Below, piece by piece: positions 1 through 14,300 of a stretch of 64,000 nucleotides of DNA. The stretch is taken from NCBI GenBank assembly GCA_013368445.1, contig JAACJO010000014.1:806001-870000 (forward strand), read 5' to 3'. Positions within the stretch are counted from its first letter, which is position 1; every line of letters starts with the position of its first letter. This DNA is from Leucocoprinus leucothites (lineage: Eukaryota; Basidiomycota; Agaricomycetes; Agaricales; Agaricaceae). The position numbers and the translations under genes are program-made. The notes beneath the pieces are model-generated. The model was given only the letters and a program-made list of their open reading frames with translations, was not told the origin of the DNA and did no database searches.

Positions 1-3000
1 GTCGTCCAGAAGCTTGTGGCACTGAACAAAAGCCGGAGTTTACAGAACAAACTAGCTTAAGGTGGCTGTGGTGCCAACTACTGATTGTTAGGTTGAACAA
101 GGTCGCTGAGAGAATCTGCAACGACTACAATACGACTATTTTCACTGCCTTTATTTATATTACGCGACAACAAAAATACCTCGGCTCACTCGGTATTGTT
201 GACATGGGTAGGCCTTGGACATCTCGGGACCCGTAAGCTGAGCACACGTTAAAATCGCCTAGGTGACTCGAACTCTGCAGGACATAGTCCTTGAAACGTT
301 CATAAATGTGCCCTGCCTCAGTGCCACTGCCTCGGTGGTAAGCAGCGGCGCCTGAATGTACAGCCAGCCGACAGGGCGGGCCAAGTGCATTGACCTCTGT
401 CTCTATCATCTAGGTAAAACCTGGCTTAAGGACAGCTTTGGTCACTTCGCGTTAGCCCGAGCAAAGCTGCTACCGTATGAATGAAGTGGGATGTCAAAAC
501 AACAATATTGACCTGGATACGTGACTTCTTATGGCTGGCTCAATCGGCTCACAGAACGGTGGCTCTCAATATCCCCCGTGTCAATAATAAATAAATATAG
601 AGAGTAGGATCGTCTCTGACAGTAACATGGATTAAAATGCGTTTCAGTCAAGAAAACTGATGAATCGTCTCTAGTATTATGAAGGAATGATCCAGGGCTT
701 ACTGGTCGACGTTGAATCGATGATAACTTTGGGATATCACGACTTCACTGAGGGACAATTACTACGAATAAATGAGCACGTCCGATCAGTGGAGGGGCTT
801 CAAGCAATCCCAGGCTTTGATCCCCTTGAAATGTTTGCTGGACGATAATGGTCACTCAACGGCAAGCTTGTCATAACGCACCCCGCCCACTAATTACGAT
901 AGAGGATGATAGTAACTGTGGTCTCCAACTCAAATAAGAGCTAGTGCCAATCTTGTCAAAACGCACTTAGAGCGACTGTTGAGTAAGAGGCTCTAAAAAT
1001 AGCCATTCGACAAAAGAGACACATCAACTTTTGAACAGTCAAGTGAACTGAGTTCTATAATTGATAAAGCTATCCCCTTGGTTGCCAGCTGTCAGGTTTT
1101 TCCTCGGTGTCGTCTGACTAAGTAAACCTTCTACGATTTGAATAATGACATAAACAAGTTGTTCTGTAGAACATAATGCCCGACATAGCAGTGGACGGGA
1201 GAGAATGTAATCGTGTGGCGGTTTCTTGGGGGACCGTTAATTGCCGTCGAAAAGCACAGTTTTGGGAAGCGTAACAGGTGAATAGTCAATTCGGAAGGTT
1301 TGTATTTCAAGGAGTGAACACCGGTCAAAGGCCAAAGCGGTAGCCATTGCTAATTCTTTGAGGGCGAGGGGATGGGGATAGGATGTCGTTGCGAGTTCAA
1401 GCTCTTTCTCTGCTCACGAAGAAGTAACGTTCACATAAATTTAATTAAGCGTGGGCACTGCCCCGAACCACTGGTGCGCTCTGCCTTCTGCTACTGCCAA
1501 GGAAGATTCACAAAGCCTTCGGGTAGATACATGGAAATTCAAGAGTGCTAGAGCACGCGGAAGGTAGTTCAATACCTTCGTACTCCTGTATTACCGTCCG
1601 GAAAAAAGGTGTACCCAGAACCTTCCTGAACAATATGTCCATATGTACCCAGGGTCAACCACGAACGGGGAATACTTGCAATCGGGAAGGACATGGTTTG
1701 GCTACATATTGGCAAGGATATATATCGAGTGCGCCGAAGGATTTACTAAGAGCAGGTGGAGTAAAGTCGTAGCTTCGTAAATTTGGTGAGTCGGGGAGGT
1801 GAGAGGCATAGGCAAGCTAGTGGTTCAGTGGTTTCCTGAGAATCGGAGTGGCGTTTTCGATACAAGGTATGAATATGTAGTTGAAAGGGATCATCATTAT
1901 CGGTTGCGATAGGAGGGAGTCAAGCTTCAAGCTTCAAGGCCCAATGTTAGAGTCCAATATTTCCATAAATACACAGGTAAAAGTTCCGCACGTCTGCCGT
2001 GAATCTCAACCCTACTGTCCTTCTGCAAGTGATCGAATGAGATCATAGTGCCTTGGTCGCTTTACGTCCCGGTGCTCTCGAGGAAAGGATAAACAAGATC
2101 CGCGTAGATACGCCTTATCTGTGTAGATTAGAGGTAAGATATTAGCATGTATCAAGTGCTTAATTATCTGTCGGTGGGTTCTGAAAAGTAGATTGCAGCA
2201 GGCGCCCAAGAGAGGTATCGGGCCCTGTGCGTTGGTACCCCAATACCGTATCACGTTTGATCAAGATATTTGCAAACAAGTACAATCGCAAACTGGCTCT
2301 CCTGCATTCAATTAAAATTTCAAGTAGCAACGACCTGGCACTAGCGACGTCCACCTGTAACTTACGTGCGGGAACTTGCTTGGTATATCCCCTTCAGGTG
2401 ATTCTCCACGCAGAATCCGTGTTTGAGGAGAGAATCGATCTACGGCAATAGTGAATTTCTGCATCGACAACCTTGTCGTGGTCGTCTACAGCCCAAGACC
2501 TGAAGAAGAGGTGATCACGGGAAATCGCCGCTACTGTCAAATCTGTCCCTCCAAGGACCCGGTAGATAGTTCCATGGAGATATGTAGCCACAAAGGGGAA
2601 ACCGACTTATTATACCACTGTTTCCGCAGCGTGAAGTTCAACATTCTGCCCTAAGACAGAAGGGGCACCTCAAAATGGTTGTGAGTCTGTACTTACTACT
2701 TAGGCTTCTGTACCAACTTTAAGCTGGGGATTCTTCTGGAACGACGACCCTGGCTGAAAAAATTATGGGTCACAACGAGATGGCTTTCTACTCTTGGTGT
2801 TTCCAGTCGCAAAGCTGGCGAACCACTCAGGTTATCGATATGCGACTGGGGGCATTGTACAATTTCGCTCACATTTGCCGGACATATACATGAGTGGACA
2901 TGATGTACTCCCGGACTGTATTCATACATATTGCCGGCGACCTCGGCTTGGGAAGGAATGCCGTAAATCCAACGGCAAACGAGCGAGATCAATTTACCTT

Positions 3001-3084
3001 CAGGTTCGCTGTAGGCTGGGAGGCAGGTAGTATATATTGTTTGGTTAGGTGTAGGAGCTAGAAGGACCCTTCTTCCTGCCACTC
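1..3084. other. Gene-free left flank
   Basis: No open frame longer than about 130 codons is present, and none of the short frames has a recognisable domain, a consistent set of splice sites or a homologous frame elsewhere in the window. No terminal repeats, tRNA-like cloverleaf or low-complexity blocks were seen. The final few hundred bases are presumably the promoter of the first DUF6534 gene. Confidence 0.5.
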
Positions 3085-4636
3085 ATGTTTCCGGCTGACT
3101 TTGACCTCTCACCGACGTATGGAGTATTACTGATAGGAGGTAAAATATAATAGCTTCTGCTACTTCATTAAACTTGGCTCATGATTTCAGTATTGCTTGC
3201 GACCTTGTTAGTAGACTCTGTCTAACCCAGGAACTTTTATTCAAGGCATCTCAAGTTTTCAGGGTGTCCTCACTATACAAGCGTACCAATATTACCAGGA
3301 TTTTCCGGAGGATCCCCGAGCTACCAAAATATTCGTCGCTGTGCTATGGTCTGTTCCATATCTGAATAATTCTGAGATACTAACAAGGCCCTGAACAGGA
3401 TACTTGATTTTGTTCAACTTATCTTCATTTCATACACAGTCTATTACTATCTGGTCGTTAACTGGGGTAACGTTCAGGCCCTTATGCGCCTCATATTACC
3501 ATTCTCCCTTCATTTGTTCCCGGTTTCCTTTATAATCCTATTTTCTCAGCTTTTCTTCCTGTATCGGTAAGTGTGCCGCACTTCTCGTGCTCGTGCAATA
3601 CAAACAATCCTGCCAGGATATGGATTTTCAGCCAAAGAAATGTCTGGATCGTGGGTCCAATTTTCATTTGCTGCCTCGGCAACTTTGGCCTCGTCTTTGC
3701 GACAGGAATGTTTGCTGTGACGAATCGACCTGTATTCTCTCAGGCCATGATCACGATGGTTACTGTCGGATCTGGCAGTAAGCAGACTCATTTCATCTCA
3801 ACGTGTGTGGGGAGTGACGACCCAAACTTGTAGCCGACATCATGATTGCCGCTCTTTTGTGCTATTATGTGCGCAAAAGAAGTGAGGGGACTCGGGAAAT
3901 GAAGTGAGTTTTGCTTCGCTTGGAATTTTTGACTGATCAATAGATGGCCATGGTAGAGTAACAAGTACGCTTGTCACCAAAGTCATTCGCTACACTGTAG
4001 CTACCAGTGCTTTCACGTGGTGAGAATAAACTTGCTCGTCTCGCTGGCTCAATATTTATCTTTGACTAGTCTCATCATCCTGGCATCCCTATTTGCGGTG
4101 CGCACTTCTCAGTCACATTTTCTCAGACTCAACTCACTGCTCTCTAGAACATAATATCTCCTCATACCCTCACATATATAGTGTGTACTCTAATGCCTCC
4201 TGATGGCAACTCGACTGACTCGACCCAGGCTTTACATTATTCCTCGGGACGAACCTATGCTAATGCCGTCCTCGTGAAGTCAGTTTCTTCTAAGTAATTC
4301 AGATCTCTTGACCCATCAATTCGCAGCCTGAACGCACGTCGTCAATTTCGAGAAACACTCGAAAGCATTGAGCCCTCTTTTGCAAACTCAAGAGAGTTGG
4401 GTGGAATCTCGACTGCTATTCGGAGAATACCAAGGCTCGGTACAAGCACACGCGGATTTTCACCTCTTTTTCCTACGATTGCGTCACAATCAATAGCTGA
4501 AGGAAATGATGTGAAAGTAAGCTTCCTAGCCTAGTATGAATTGCTTGGTCTGACCGATTCATAGTTCGAAATTGAATCGCTTGTGCAGGTTCCACTAACT
4601 ACCTACCCACCACGCTTGCGCCACTCGTTACCATAG
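3085..4636 (+). CDS. DUF6534-family seven-helix membrane protein, tandem copy 1
   Basis: A basidiomycete-type integral membrane protein of unknown function. Joining 3085-3139, 3191-3210, 3263-3348, 3399-3566, 3617-3777, 3834-3903, 3957-4019, 4070-4097, 4148-4180, 4229-4278, 4327-4516 and 4565-4636 gives one frame of 331 residues ending in TAG, with GT/AG at every junction. Visible family features are a YQYYQ(D)FPEDPR segment after the first helix, several hydrophobic helices (for example around SYTVYYYLVVNWGNVQA), an IWIFSQRN loop, and near the C-terminus the TYANAVL...LNAR motif typical of DUF6534 followed by a hydrophilic tail. Nearly every feature and splice position is matched in the second copy 3.2 kb downstream, which supports the model. 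The family is often lineage-expanded and resembles seven-helix receptors in topology, but no ligand or role is known. The start ATG aligns with that of copy 2. Confidence 0.8.
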
Positions 4637-6314
4637 CTACCCCAACAGACATCCTGGCTGGCTAAAATCCCACTCCAAGATTGTAGTTTATCTCGTATCA
4701 AAATAAGACAGGAATGTCATTGTGCATAGTGTGTTTCACTACTAGGCTCACGACGGTCGATTCTTGAGAATCAGAACATAGAAAGCGTGCGATAATGTTT
4801 CCGTCAGCCAACGGTTTCTGTTGATTTTATGCTATACCACTGACATGTCTACATTAAGACTACAAGAGTAGAAAGGTGAATATTAGTAAATACCTACCAC
4901 GGGCTTGGCCATCGAATTATTTCCCATGTGTACATAAGTGGTGTAATTGTCGATGCCTACCACAGTGACAGCGTTTAAACAATCTGTTATAGGTCCGAGG
5001 CCCTTGGTAAATGGGCAATCCGACCATTAACAAGTCGCTCTGTCAGGACAATTACATGGGGAACTTTCTGGACTTGGAAGATCTTCCCGGGTGTTGACTC
5101 CAGGACAGACATCAAATCTAGGGATATACTCGCCTCAACATTGGTAGGTTTTAAGTTGAGTATATCGTACGGCAACATGAGAGACTTTCGTTGCTCAGCG
5201 CTCAGGCTTGACGGATCTCGGGGTATCGCGGAACTGTATCTGCGGCTAGCGCTTTCGCTCTACATCCTGCCAGACAAGATATAATGCCCTCCAAGATTTG
5301 GTCCTGGGGTATGGATAGACAGCCGTTGAACTTCATTTTTCGGGCCTGAAAGAAGCTCTTTGAAACCTCCCTGCAACTGGAAGTGGGCGAAACTGGACGG
5401 TGAACTCAAATGAGCCTAAACCTCGATTGAAGAAGGGCGGCAAATCGGATGCAGCCGGATGAAATTGCGCTGCGGAGGCCTGGGCATGGTACTACTCGAT
5501 TCTGTTTCTGATCGGTTCTGAGCAGTGAGTATCAAGGCACGGGAATCGATATAAGGGTAGGTCGCTTCACAAACGCGTCTGACACCCAATAGTAACAACA
5601 TTTAGCCATGAAATTGGGGAAGGATGAGATCGACGCTTTCTAAGTTTCCATGATCTATTTTTATGTAACAAGTATCAAGAAAGGATGTTCGACGATCAGG
5701 TCAGGGACTTTCCACGTGCGTCAGTACCCCATTTGCAGAGTCGAGGCCTATATGTATATCACGAACATCTCTCTACGTCTCCCTAATTCTAGACAAATGA
5801 CGCCAGACGGGTGTAAGTGTTTTCAGCCGGAATTGTCACCACCGCCCCATTCGATCTTTGGAGAAGCTAAAAGGACCCCCAATGTCAATTACGAAGGGCA
5901 GGGACGGCCTCGTGGTCAGAGCTTAAAGGCGGACTTTATATGAGTTATGATTTCAATTTGATCCCACGTAATCGGCCATCTTGCTATGACTACAAATTTA
6001 TCCTTATACGTCTGGATTCAATAAAAGGCAATGGTTCTCCCGGCTTGACAACAATCGCAGTATGTCGAATCAAGTCTCTCTCTCCCCTTGCATCTCCAGC
6101 TTCGGAGTTGGACGGTCGCCTTTCTGACGAGATTACTTGCTAATGATAACCTCTAGCTGCAATTGCGAGGCCAAATGTTTCAGGTTTAAACATGCAAGAT
6201 ACAGCTCAAATTCCATTATGCCGTACAGGTACCCTGCAAGACTGAACTGAAGTCAGAGACAATTGCATATAAGTGCCCCCAAGTCGACTGGAAGGATCTT
6301 TGCTTCGACCATTC
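4637..6314. other. Spacer between the tandem DUF6534 genes
   Basis: About 1.7 kb separates the two paralogues. The open frames here (about 60-97 codons on either strand) have no recognisable domain and no shared structure with the flanking genes. The last part presumably carries the promoter of copy 2. No transposon ends or direct repeats explaining the duplication could be seen by eye. Confidence 0.45.
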
Positions 6315-7906
6315 ATGTTTCCAGCACACATCGACGCCTTTCCGCTCTATTATGGATCAGTATTGATTGGAGGTAGAGTATACAAGTGTTTTCCACCTTG
6401 CTATCCATTACTCATTCTTTCAGTGCTATTCGCGACATTGTCAGTGAATTTTGTCCTACCACAGAGCTGTCATTCGAGGAACCCAAAGCTTTCAGGGCGT
6501 TCTTACAGTGCAAGTATATCAATATTACCAAAATTTTCCTGAGGATCCCCGAACAATCAAAATGCTCGTCGTTGTGTTATGGTGCGCCCTTTCCTTCCCT
6601 ACGTTCCCTGCGACGAGCCCCGAGATCCTAACAATATTTTGAACAGGGCACTCAGCTTCATCCATCTCATGCTCATTTCATACACAGTCTACTTCTATCT
6701 AGTCATTAGCTGGGGTAACGTTCAGGCCATTACGCATTTGATATTACCATTCGCCTTCCATTTACTTCCGATAGCCTTCACGATCCTGTTTTCTCAACTG
6801 TTCTTCTTATTTCGGTAAGCGCGTCTGTGCCTTCGGTACTGACAATACTTAAGGATCATTTCAGGATCTGGATTTTGAGTCAAAGAAACGTCTTGATTGT
6901 GGGACCGGTTTTTGTGCTCAGCCTGAGCACCTTTGGTCTTGTTTTTGCTGAGGGAATGCTTATTATATTACGGCGGAGACTTGAACAATTTCTGTTTGCG
7001 ATGATTATTGTTGGAACTGTCCGTGAGTCAACTTTTCGGGTTCTTATTTCAAGATGATGTGGTATAACGAGTGATTTCACAAATGCAGTCGACATCTTGA
7101 TCGCTGTTCTCATGTGTTATTACATGCGTAAACGAAGTGAGGGAATCCGGAAAATGAGGTTGGACTCGTGCTAAGCGTCATGTCGTCTGGAGTCTTCAGC
7201 TAATTACCAGGTGGTCTTGGATTATAGGGCAACAAGTAGACTTGTGACTCAGGTCATTCGCTATACCATCGCTTCCACTGCTCTCACCAGGTGCGAATCG
7301 GTTTTGACCTCTTTTATGAATATGAAACTCAGCTTCGTATAGTCTTCTCGTCTTAGCATGCCTGTTTACGGTACGTGTTTATTAGCTATGCCTACTCGGA
7401 TCAGGCTCACTGTCCGTCAGCACATCGCCATTCCTGGTAGCTTCATTTACATAGTAAGCGGCTCCTGGAGTTACAAGGAGGTGACTCAGATAACTCGACC
7501 CAGGCTTTATATTTTTCCTCGGGACGAACCTACGCCAATGCCGTCCTCGCGAAGTCAGTTTCCTCTAAGAATTCTAATATCCTCTTGACCCATCAATTCA
7601 CAGCTTGAACGCACGCCACAAACTCCGGGAAGCGCTTGAAAGTATGGAACCATCCTTTGCAGAGCCAGTGGATTTCGGTGGAATATCGACTGCCACTCGA
7701 GGGATACCAAGACTTGGTACAAATATATGCGAACATTTACCTCGCGCCCCTGTGACCACATCATACTCGGCAACTGGAGCAAGTAGTGCGAAGGTACGCC
7801 TCTCAGCTCACGGCTGTTTTCTTTCTCTAATGATTCATAGCTCCAGCTGTTTGTGCAGGTTCCACCGAATGCCTATCCGCCAATTTCGCGCCACTCACTA
7901 CCATAA
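6315..7906 (+). CDS. DUF6534-family seven-helix membrane protein, tandem copy 2
   Basis: Paralogue of the upstream gene. Exons 6315-6372, 6424-6443, 6496-6581, 6647-6814, 6865-7022, 7089-7158, 7228-7290, 7343-7370, 7421-7453, 7504-7553, 7604-7793 and 7841-7906 join to 329 residues with a TAA stop. Eight of the twelve exons have exactly the same length as in copy 1. The protein begins MFPAHIDAFPLYYGS, has the YQYYQNFPEDPRT segment, a long hydrophobic run around SYTVYFYLVISWGNVQA, IWILSQRNVLIVG, a basic loop YYMRKRSEGIRKMR, and the TYANAVLA.LNAR motif before a Ser/Pro-containing cytosolic tail. Second exon of 20 nt is a microexon in both copies. Function is unknown; a receptor-like or sensory role is only an inference from topology. 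Confidence 0.82.
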
Positions 7907-8333
7907 CTACCGTACCCGACACTCTATCTGACCTCATGCTCTGGGTCGGGCTAGTCTTCTGTCCTTGGGATGAGGCATGCCTGACGCTGTGGTACATCTT
8001 CATGCTGACAGCACCTTTGAAAGGCATAGCGGCACCAAGTCCTTCGTTTGATTATCTTTTCGGATCCAAGAAGTAGTTGTATAGCTCTATCTCCTCATTG
8101 ATGTTGCAAGTTGAAGTGGATTGCTATTTGTTAAGCAGAAGTTGACTTCGTTCTGACTGGATGATGAATACAAACCTATCACGGATTAGACTTAATTATC
8201 CTCTATAAAATCTAGTAATAAGGTTTACACTATTCTGCTCAAGTGGTCATAAACAACCCATCGAACCTATGAGACACGACCCATATGTGCGATGTATCTT
8301 GCGAGGCCAATCAATCAGTGATATAGAATGAGA

Positions 8334-11300
8334 TTAAGACTCTAGCTGATCAACCCTCCAGACTTTAATAAAACCTGCGCGATCACCACTGACTATTCCT
8401 CCCCTAAACGGCGAGTCAATGCATATCAGAGAAGTGAGGACATCTTGGTGATTTTTCAACAAGTTTTGCTGATTATGCGTGATCAAAGAAGTTCTCTGCG
8501 CAGGACGGCTGCTATGGACTCCACTTGGTGTAGGTGGACAAGTTTCTACATAAGTAGAAGTGTTTCCGGTTGAAAGGCTACTAGGAGGATGTTAGTCGTA
8601 ATCTACGGGAGAGAAGATCATCACTTACCCAAAGGACGGTCTTTCTTGCTCCGATTCAAGACCACTTAGGACAGCTGTTCGTTCGATTCTGCCCAAGTCC
8701 CAAAACCTGATTTTCCTGTCCTCAGACCCTGTGATCATAAAGCCTTTACCACCACCTTTGGAAGGATTTGAGTCCACCATCAAGTCGTTGAACTCTGATC
8801 TCTGTGCCATGTGGTAGCCACCAAAATCCAACCCAGCCACCATCGCCCGCACGTCAGGAGAGGGTGAAGGAAGTAGCTCAGTTTTGTTTACTCCAGCAAG
8901 TCCGCCGGGCAGCCGCCTTTCATGGCTATCAGTCATTCCGCTTTGTGACTGATTTTGTCTTGCGCGGACGAGGGCAGCAATTGCGGCGGCTGGTGTCGTA
9001 TCAGCGCTCGTCGCAGCAGTTTCTTGTGGTTCTGGTAGTGGATCAGACATAGCTCCCGTCCTCGTTACGAAGGTCTCCACCAGTACGGACTTCTCGATGT
9101 CCCACACCTCAACTAAATTTGTAGTCATGCGGTCCGGTGAACTTTTCTTTGGGGCTTCAACAGCGACCATGACCCACTTCCCTCGCCCTTTGGCCGGATG
9201 AACGATACACTGATGTACACGGACAGAGCGACCCGAAGTCGATATAGAAACCCCGACATGCCAGCTCTTGAGCATCAACCCAAATCTCCGGTCCCAGAGA
9301 GTTAAAACACCGGCTGAGGTCCCAACAATGATCCAGGTTCGTTTACGATCCATGCACATGCATGTGATAGGTCCGTACTGCCGCGGGTTTTCCATCTTTT
9401 GTAGGACGCGCATTGTCCGGAGGTCGATTATGACAATATTCGAGTGCGTAGTCCCGAGGATCAGGTTCGATGCTGTGTCTGGTTACATCAGACCAAATTA
9501 GTGATGTGTTTGTTGACAACATTTATTTTGCTCACCAGAATTGTAATGTACCATGCAGGTCACATACTCTCCAGGGCTGTCAACCCGGTACTCTCGCACG
9601 ACCTGCAATTTGCCATACTTTGGTAGTGTACCACTTTGCGCTATATGCACTCTGACAATATGGACGCTCCCATCGTCTGCTGCACTCGCAAAACAATGTG
9701 TTCCCTCCAAAAAACAAACACATTTGATACGTGCATGCTGTTGCCCGTACGTATGCCGTGGTTTGCTCGTAACATTCCTCTCCAACCTCGCGGTATCCCA
9801 AATCTTTACGGTCTTGTCATCCGAACCCGAAACGAAAAACATGTGATCGGGCGAGACAGCAAGACAAGTGATGGCCTCGGAGTGGGATGTAAGGTTCGCA
9901 ACAAGAGTGACTTCAGCGCGCCGACTGGAGCTATCTCGAGGTGCGAATGTATGCCGTACAGCGCCTCTCCTACGGATAGGACCTTCATGGACTTTAGGTC
10001 CGAAATCATTCTGAAGCTCACGATTGTTATCCAAGTACAGTCCCTCGAGAAGATGGCTAATTCCTGGGTCTTGACCATCTGCGTTGGATGTTAAGAGACA
10101 ACATAAATGTTTAAAAATGGACCAGCGTACCATATGTAGAGATAGGCTGTACAGAAGGTTGCCGTGACCTATGAGGCCGCATACCTGTAGCCACGGAAAC
10201 AGGCGAGGATCTACCAGACCTCTCTGGCGAGCCTTCTGTGTCTCGCAGTAGCTTCGAGTGCGCCTCTAACAGTCCAACAGCGTTCGTCTTACTCGACCCG
10301 ACAGCGGGGGCAGCCTTCGTTCCATCCAAAATAACACTCCCACTCAGCTGCATCCGACTCAGAGGCCTAAACGATGTCGAGTTTGCCGTTGAAACCACGC
10401 TCTCCGTAGGACTTCCTGGTCGCTCGATAGTTGAAGCAAGGGAAGATGTAGTAGGTATAGGTGCCACTGGATGTGGTATAGCGGATGAGGCAACAGAGGT
10501 CGGGGGTGAAGGTATGATAGGGACTGCGGAAGCCAAGGGCGAACTTGGAGCGGGAATAGGTGACATGGCATTCTTGGTATCTCTTGAAGTATGGCTGGGC
10601 CCTTGGGCAGTTGCGAGCGATGAAGTAGAACCATTGATAGTCGCTAACCTTCTCTTGAGGTCCTCAAAGGGTGCACCTGTATTGCTGGCTGTACTGCTCA
10701 TATCAGTACTTGATAACCGGTTTGGTCTCGGCGGGCTCATTATTGGGGTTCGACCTGAGGAATAAGTTGATTTACGAGAGCCTGACGCTGCAGTGGTCAC
10801 AATCGACAACCTGGATGGCCGAGGCGTGTACTCTGAGATAGTACTACGCGCTCGGAGGAACACAGTCTGAGGTACAACACCTAATCTCTGCAACTCAATG
10901 TCGCCTATGACTTTGAGATTCACTCCTGTATCGAGCTCAGAGCTCAGTCGAGAAGAGAAACTATGGAGGGTAAGAGGGTCAGGGCGGTATTGACAGAGCA
11001 GATTTATGAGGCAGACCTAGACGTTGCGTTGGCAAGCTTGGAGATGTACTCTCGCATAACCATAAGTTTGACCTCGTCGCTCGAAGTCATCCCTAATTGT
11101 TGCAGCTTCCCAATTTGTGCTTCGTCTCTGCTAAATAATTAAGGACTTGAGCAACAACGAGCTTTACGGGGAACCCACTCGTCCGATTTGAACTTGGCGA
11201 TTGACCCGTTGCCTTTGCGCAGCGACACCACACTCTCTCGAGGCGATTCCGTCTTGTTTGTTTTCCTGGGACCTCTCCAAAAGCCAGTCTTGTCGCCCTT

Positions 11301-14300
11301 CATAGCCCACTGAACAGAGGCATCAAGGATCTGTCTTGAAAGCTGGTGCAAGTTATCATCGTCAGTCTACGAAGAGATCAACAAGATAGAGATTAAGCAG
11401 CTTACCGGGTGCTTCATTACAGTAAGCAGGCTCTGCTCGTTGATGACAGCCACGTCGGCCTTGAGGAAGTGCTTTAGGGAAGGATAAAGGATACACCAAA
11501 CATCGGTAGGGGGAAGGTGTTGAGCAGCGGACGTGATAAAGGACGTAGCACCTATATCCGAGTTAGCTCATCCTCGCTTTACGACAGAGTGAGGTCAGAC
11601 CTTGTCGTATCCATACGTTGGGATGGTACAAAAACCCAAGCGTGGCGCTCATCAACTCCCATATCCGCATCTTCTGGAACAATCCAAGTTCGCATAGACT
11701 TGTAAGAGCAGCCAACACTCTTGCTACAACCGTCTCCTCCACATCTAATAGTCATATTATATCAGCCAACATGATCTGATCAGGACACCGAATAGAAACG
11801 TACCAGAAAGAGCTTGGATCATCAGCGGAAGAATATAATCCTCCAGACTGCGTCCACCGGCACACGCAGCAACATCCACAATACTATCAAAGAACGCATA
11901 GCGTAGTAGCCAATCTCGATCATTGAGGTATGTGATCATATGACTCAGTAAGACGTCGTTAGTTCGTTGTCGACCGAGGAAGATACACAGAGAGGAAATG
12001 TCACGGAGAACGGCACGTTTGACAACGCTTGAAGGATCTACTAGGAGGGTGGATAGATGCTCTTGGATGTGAGCTTGAAGCTCTTGCATGCTCGCATCGT
12101 ATGACACCTATTTCCAAGTCAGATACCAGGGCTCTCGAGACAAAGCGTGCCGACGGTCATGCCTACTCACCTCAACATGAGCATTCTCTGAGTCATGCGC
12201 ATCTGGTGACAAAACAAACGTTCCATGGGCTTTGAGTGCTTGTCCCATCTCAAGGTATCGTAGGGCCGTGTCTGCGAGTTGTACAATACACTGAGCATAT
12301 ATACAACGAACGAGAACTTCAGGGTCTTGTACAAGATGTCGGATGTTAGGAATGATATATTCGGGGAAGATGGCGGCATTTGAGGGTGTAATGACTGTTA
12401 CAAGCATAAGCTGCTTTTGTATCAGCATCAAAGACCCAGGTCTGAAGTAGAGCTCACTTACCGCTTGCATCAGTGTTCTAAGGGCAGCGGCGCGGACGAG
12501 GGCGGATTCATCGTGAAGAAGATCGACTATGTAGGGTACCATTCGATCTAATTTGGCTTCATCGGTAAGGTGGCATGACAGGGCGAGGAAGACATCCAGC
12601 GCTCGGACTTTCGAACTTGGTAGAGAGCAGTTTCGTATGTTTGCAGTTACAAGAGCAAGAAGTATGAGGGCGGGCCCGTCTTCGAAGAAAAAAATGTGAG
12701 AGTATGATCTCAGTCAGTCGGGGTTGACGCTCACCTTCGAGAGCAGCGCGTCTCCCGCCTGGTAAAGTATGCAGTTTGGAGTCGCGATTGGGTAGGTGCA
12801 GTTCAGCGGGAAGGATGTCCTTGAATCGCATCAGGTCCATTGTAAAGCAGAAGGAGATGCAACCGACCTGGAATGGCTTAGCAAGTGGTGCAAGCGTATT
12901 GTACTCAATTTTCACATCCATTTCGGGTCCTTCCTCAGGCGATTCTTGCAATATGTATGGCTCTATACTTTCGTAGTCAGACCATATACGCTCAAGTCGG
13001 TGGTCTGAATCGCTGGGGAGCACATCTGGGTTTGATTCGGCGGGAGCAGTGTTAATGTTAGTTGTCGAGGTTGATTTGGCCGTGGTAGGTGTGGAAGCTG
13101 TGGCGGTAGTAGGATTCGCATAAGGAGGATTTGAAGGCATTTCGTTGACTGACGCGACGTAATTGTGGAGGAAGGAATAAAACGACTCTGGAAATACTGT
13201 TCCTCGTGAAGTGTGTAGTAAGGTGTCAAAACTTGGTCGTTCGTTGGGATCAAGAGGTATCATTTGTTTGATGAGGTTCTAATGGAGATCTTGAGTAGAC
13301 TTCAGCGAAGGGAAACTTGTGGCTTACTCTGACACCCTCATCCTCAATCTGAGCAAGATTTGTATCTACACTGTACTCTCCCTCTCTATACTTGAACAGC
13401 TGGCTCAGCGTGAAAAGCGGTGCCCCCTCGAGGAAAAGTTCAGCTATTACACAGCCTGCGCTGAAACAATCCATGGCCTCCGTCACTTTGCCATCCCGTT
13501 TGCCCTCCAATTCGCCCATCGCTATCTTGAACTTCTTTGTGCTTATCTCTGGGTTTTCTGCAGCGGTATAGAAGCGTTCCGGAGCGATATAACACGTTCT
13601 GCGCCCGGAAGTATCGAAGAAGAATGAAAAGTCGGCAGGGTCGTCAAGTGGTAGATAGGTGGGCTTGTAGGAGGCGAAGTCGGTAAGGTAAATCCAGTTC
13701 CATGAAGTGACGAGGATATTCTCGGATTTAATATCACCATGCGATATCTTGCGGTTACGAGCGTCGCGCATGGCGTTGAGTAATTGGAAAGCAATCCATC
13801 GTTTCTCTACCATAGTTAAGAATGGTCGTGTGCTTCGCGAATTAGGAAAAAGTTGTAGCTCAGACGAAGCTACGCACCTAATGCGATCGTAAAGATTGCT
13901 CGCGAGCCATTGTCGAATTAGATAACCAGCTTTCTCTGTCTCTGCAAAGGCTTGATAGCTGTAGACATTGGCAATATCGTTCAGAGCTTCCTTCTCAACT
14001 GTTCATCCGAGTCAGCAATCAGCAGACCAAGTTCATAAGCATCAAACGAACATTTGAGCCGCCTATTATGTGTTCGCAAAGACAGTCCAGGATCTGGTTT
14101 GATAAAGACTTTCACGACTAGGAAGCCATTTCTATGTCGACATTTGACCGTCTTGAGAAATCGCGCTGAACCAAGACTGTGTGACTGTATTAGTGGTGCA
14201 CTTAGAAGAGGCTACTCGAGTCCATAACTTACCTCTTCTCGTACACGATGTCTCCACCAAGCTCGGCTACAAAGGAATCCAGTGCACCAGTGGTGCGAGT

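Noticed and set aside
2696..3082. Minus-strand open frame of 128 codons directly upstream of the first DUF6534 gene
   Set aside because: No recognisable domain, no hydrophobic or repeat pattern, and no related frame elsewhere in the window; a chance frame is as likely.
8604..8626. Use of the nearest AG at the last VPS15 intron
   Set aside because: The first AG after the donor leads to an immediate stop; the AG after the CTAAC branch site about 20 bases further keeps the frame into the conserved C-terminal WD40 blade, so the longer intron is used.
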